NCBI RefSeq assembly: GCF_021311115.1
Contig: NZ_JAJTNP010000003.1
Span: forward strand, 1-64,000
Source: Chryseobacterium gwangjuense
GTDB taxonomy: Bacteria > Bacteroidota > Bacteroidia > Flavobacteriales > Weeksellaceae
DNA length: 64,000 bases
Reading direction: 5' to 3'
The notes beneath the pieces are model-generated. The model was not told the origin of the DNA. It saw nothing but the letters and a program-made list of their open reading frames with translations, and made no database searches. Position numbers and translations under genes: made by a program. Below, in pieces: positions 61,926-64,000 of the stretch; position 1 is the first letter of the stretch; each line of letters opens with the position of its first letter.

Positions 61926-64000
61926 TTTTAACACTTGTTTGTTTAGGTTCATCTATAGATTTTAAATTTATATAAAATGCAGGATTGGTTCTGTTATTAG
62001 TACCTTCCATATTTCCTGGATATTTATTACTGCCAATTTCAAAATGTAAGTGAGGGTTTGGAACTCCTTTTGCGTTGCCACTTTCGCCGGTATAGCATAT
62101 TGTTTTTCCTGCAGTCACTTCTCCACTATTTATTTCTACAGCACTCAAATGACAATATCTAAGATAATATTTGGAAGCATTAGAATCAAATCCTGCTCCA
62201 TTTTCAATTTCTCCGGCAAATTGTAAAGTATAATTTCGTTTTGCAGCACGAAGGTCATCACCATTCACTTCAAGAATTAGAATCGTTCCATAAGAAGAGC
62301 TCTCCATTATTTCTACAACTATACCATCAAGACAAGCGACAGCTGGTGTTCCCGGCGTTGCGAAAAGATCCAGCCCCTGATGATTTTTCTTCCCTCCATT
62401 CCGTACTTTCCCAAAAGCACCATTTTTCTCTGCATGATTACCTTCGGAATTGTAATATGTTCTTTGTGAATAAGCAAGAGGATCATGCCATGTACTATTT
62501 TTAATGTCTTCATCAGGAGTACATTCGTCAACTTTAAAAGCTGTTATTGCTTTTTTAAAGAAATTCCTACGTCTTGTATAATGACTTTGATCAAGATTTT
62601 GGTTGATTATTCTTGTTATTGAGTTTACAACATCATCAGAAGTTCCTTCATCAGCTTTTTCACTTAATTTGTTGTTAATCCAGTAGCTTAATCCGGACAT
62701 AACCGCATATTTAGGCTGCTCAAGTAATTCAGGGTTTGTAATCAAATTCCCTTGACCTGGGAAAGCTTTCTGGAATTCCGAGTTTATTTTAGTATAATTA
62801 TATTTTCCTGTTAACTGTATAAGACCTCTTCCTATATATTTATAACCATCTTGTTTAGTCTCATTTCCTAAGTCATTACAATTGTTGACCCTTGAAACGC
62901 TGCAGGAAATAATATCTTTTTCATTATCAACATTTCTTAAACCATAGGCTCTTATTGCTAATTCATAAGTATTTCCTTTGTAAAGTTCCGCTTCCCTTGG
63001 ATGACGGGAAAAATATCCAAAGAGACTTTTTAATGTAGAAACACTGTAGTTGCCAATTTCTTCAAGTAATGTTCTGAATTCTGTTTCAGATCCCATTTGA
63101 GTAATAAGATGAGCTTTTCGTATGCAGGTATTGATTTCGTATTTTAGTCTTATATCATTAAGTTCCTTTATCAGCAGCTTAGCCAAAGGTTCATTATTGG
63201 CAGCAGCAGGGAAAATTTCTTTTATCTGTTCAAAGGTAATCTCTGCTTCACACCTAGGACACTTATTCCCAATCTGGAAATATGCCCCCTCTTTTTTCAA
63301 AAACTCTTTATCATGTTGTTTCTCGCCCTGAACTTTTGTATGGAGATATAAAAGTTCCGGTACCTTTTTGAATAACTTAAAAGTAATAATGCTGCCTTCA
63401 TTATACTCTTTTATTTCTAGAATTTTTTCAATTTCCTCAACGCTGGAAGTTTTTCCCTCTTCTATTTTGGGATTTCCTCTTTTGCCTGATTTGGCATTCT
63501 TGAGGATCGTTCCTGCGATAGATTTTTTATCAGTATCATTTTTAATGCTTGTAGAACCTCCGAACGTATAGGTGTAGGTTCCGTCTTCTTTTCCTTTGCT
63601 GAGTTTTTCTTTCCATTGTTTCAGTTCATCTTCAGATTTTGGACGGAGATGGATTGGAATTCTGACCATATTATCCTTTATGGTTCCTGTGAAAACTGTT
63701 TTTTCAGTTCCCGGAACTTCTTTTCCGGAAGGAGTTTTCTGTTCCATCTGTTCTTCTGTGATTTCCAGAGCAGGAAGAAAGGCACCTGCAGAACCTTTGA
63801 TGAGTCCGCCTTTTTCTTTGATGGAAATGGTTGCCTGTTTTCCGTCCAGGAGCATAGCTCTGGCTACCAGATAGAGTTTATCATCTAATGGGGCGCTGTC
63901 TACTTTCTTAAAGTTTGCCCCGAGTTTGAAGGTTTTGAAAGTAACTGTTTTTTCATTGACTGTGTCTTTCCCATAAGCTTGTGCTGTTAATGCACCAGCA
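61912..64000 (-). CDS. GH19-type/M23 peptidoglycan hydrolase, 5' end outside window
   Basis: The frame stays open to the window edge, so the start lies beyond 64000; the internal ATG at 63855 is not the true start. Numbering from that ATG, an unknown N-terminal part (about 1-200) leads to a zinc-ribbon-like CPRCEAEIT (about 202-210), a GH19 chitinase/lysozyme-like domain (about 245-450: HLITQMGSETE, YIGRGLIQLTGKYNY) and an M23 LytM-like endopeptidase (about 490-630: HQGLDLF and PHLHFEIG metal sites). Two wall-degrading domains on one long chain, followed by a lipoprotein gene, suggest a secreted antibacterial effector, possibly of type VI secretion. No secretion gene is visible to confirm it. 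Confidence 0.85.
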   Translation of the reverse strand, partial: AGALTAQAYGKDTVNEKTVTFKTFKLGANFKKVDSAPLDDKLYLVARAMLLDGKQATISIKEKGGLIKGSAGAFLPALEITEEQMEQKTPSGKEVPGTEKTVFTGTIKDNMVRIPIHLRPKSEDELKQWKEKLSKGKEDGTYTYTFGGSTSIKNDTDKKSIAGTILKNAKSGKRGNPKIEEGKTSSVEEIEKILEIKEYNEGSIITFKLFKKVPELLYLHTKVQGEKQHDKEFLKKEGAYFQIGNKCPRCEAEITFEQIKEIFPAAANNEPLAKLLIKELNDIRLKYEINTCIRKAHLITQMGSETEFRTLLEEIGNYSVSTLKSLFGYFSRHPREAELYKGNTYELAIRAYGLRNVDNEKDIISCSVSRVNNCNDLGNETKQDGYKYIGRGLIQLTGKYNYTKINSEFQKAFPGQGNLITNPELLEQPKYAVMSGLSYWINNKLSEKADEGTSDDVVNSITRIINQNLDQSHYTRRRNFFKKAITAFKVDECTPDEDIKNSTWHDPLAYSQRTYYNSEGNHAEKNGAFGKVRNGGKKNHQGLDLFATPGTPAVACLDGIVVEIMESSSYGTILILEVNGDDLRAAKRNYTLQFAGEIENGAGFDSNASKYYLRYCHLSAVEINSGEVTAGKTICYTGESGNAKGVPNPHLHFEIGSNKYPGNMEGTNNRTNPAFYINLKSIDEPKQTSVKNARS

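Noticed and set aside
61912..64000. Prophage lysis module
   Set aside because: The hydrolase is much longer than typical endolysins, no holin or phage structural gene is seen in the window, and the following gene encodes a lipoprotein. The sequence beyond the edge could change this.

Overview
The window is a piece of a Bacteroidota chromosome, most likely a Chryseobacterium-like member of the Flavobacteriales (Weeksellaceae). The evidence is an AT-rich sequence, AT-rich gene starts with little Shine-Dalgarno signal, several matches to the flavobacterial -7 promoter element TAnnTTTG, and type IX secretion (T9SS) proteins: a PorV/PorQ-family barrel, a PorP/SprF protein and a secreted substrate with a T9SS sorting tail. 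No database search was possible, so family names rest on motifs and overall sequence resemblance.

Layout. 1-574: the 3' end of a 5S rRNA, its terminator and a structured non-coding element. 575-9660: an exported protein, an acyl-CoA carboxylase beta subunit, an EamA transporter with two envelope proteins, a T9SS substrate, uvrC and an exported protein. 9661-18966: hutH, a GNAT acetyltransferase, a subtilisin-like lipoprotein, a DOPA-dioxygenase-type enzyme, YceI, a DPP-IV-type peptidase, an LLM oxidoreductase and an STM3941-type membrane protein. 19182-23577: sbcC, sbcD and a coupled 50-aa basic protein. 23698-23986: a 41/42-bp tandem repeat array leading into a VF530-family gene. 24342-33580: SlyD-like FKBP, YchJ, an M3 peptidase, a GIN-domain lipoprotein, a kefG-kefC pair, a lemA-TPM-TPM operon and folA. 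33656-43433: coaD and a TRIC channel gene with a four-helix-bundle gene between them that is flanked by 25-bp inverted repeats, then ddl, a PASTA protein, an RluD-like synthase, PorP/SprF, hemW, murI and a divergent nitroreductase/HxlR pair. 43424-52364: a six-gene minus-strand run (exported protein, YfcE, Smr, DUF3822, rsmD, membrane protein), a serine hydrolase, SixA, ruvX-def, DUF5606, mazG and a lipoprotein. 52416-60577: a phosphoesterase fused to an outer-membrane barrel, an HD protein with a Pycsar-effector-like membrane domain, a bestrophin-type channel and a large GAF protein. 60825-64000: an AT-rich lipoprotein gene downstream of a large peptidoglycan-hydrolase gene cut by the window edge.

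Most of the window is core housekeeping in short operons separated by strong, often bidirectional terminators. The accessory parts are the repeat array at 23.7-24.0 kb, the inverted-repeat-bounded four-helix-bundle cassette at 35 kb, the HD/Pycsar-like gene with its bestrophin and GAF neighbours at 56-60.6 kb, and the probable antibacterial effector/immunity pair at 60.8-64 kb. Small dispersed inverted repeats sharing a GTCATTC-type end occur in at least three intergenic gaps.
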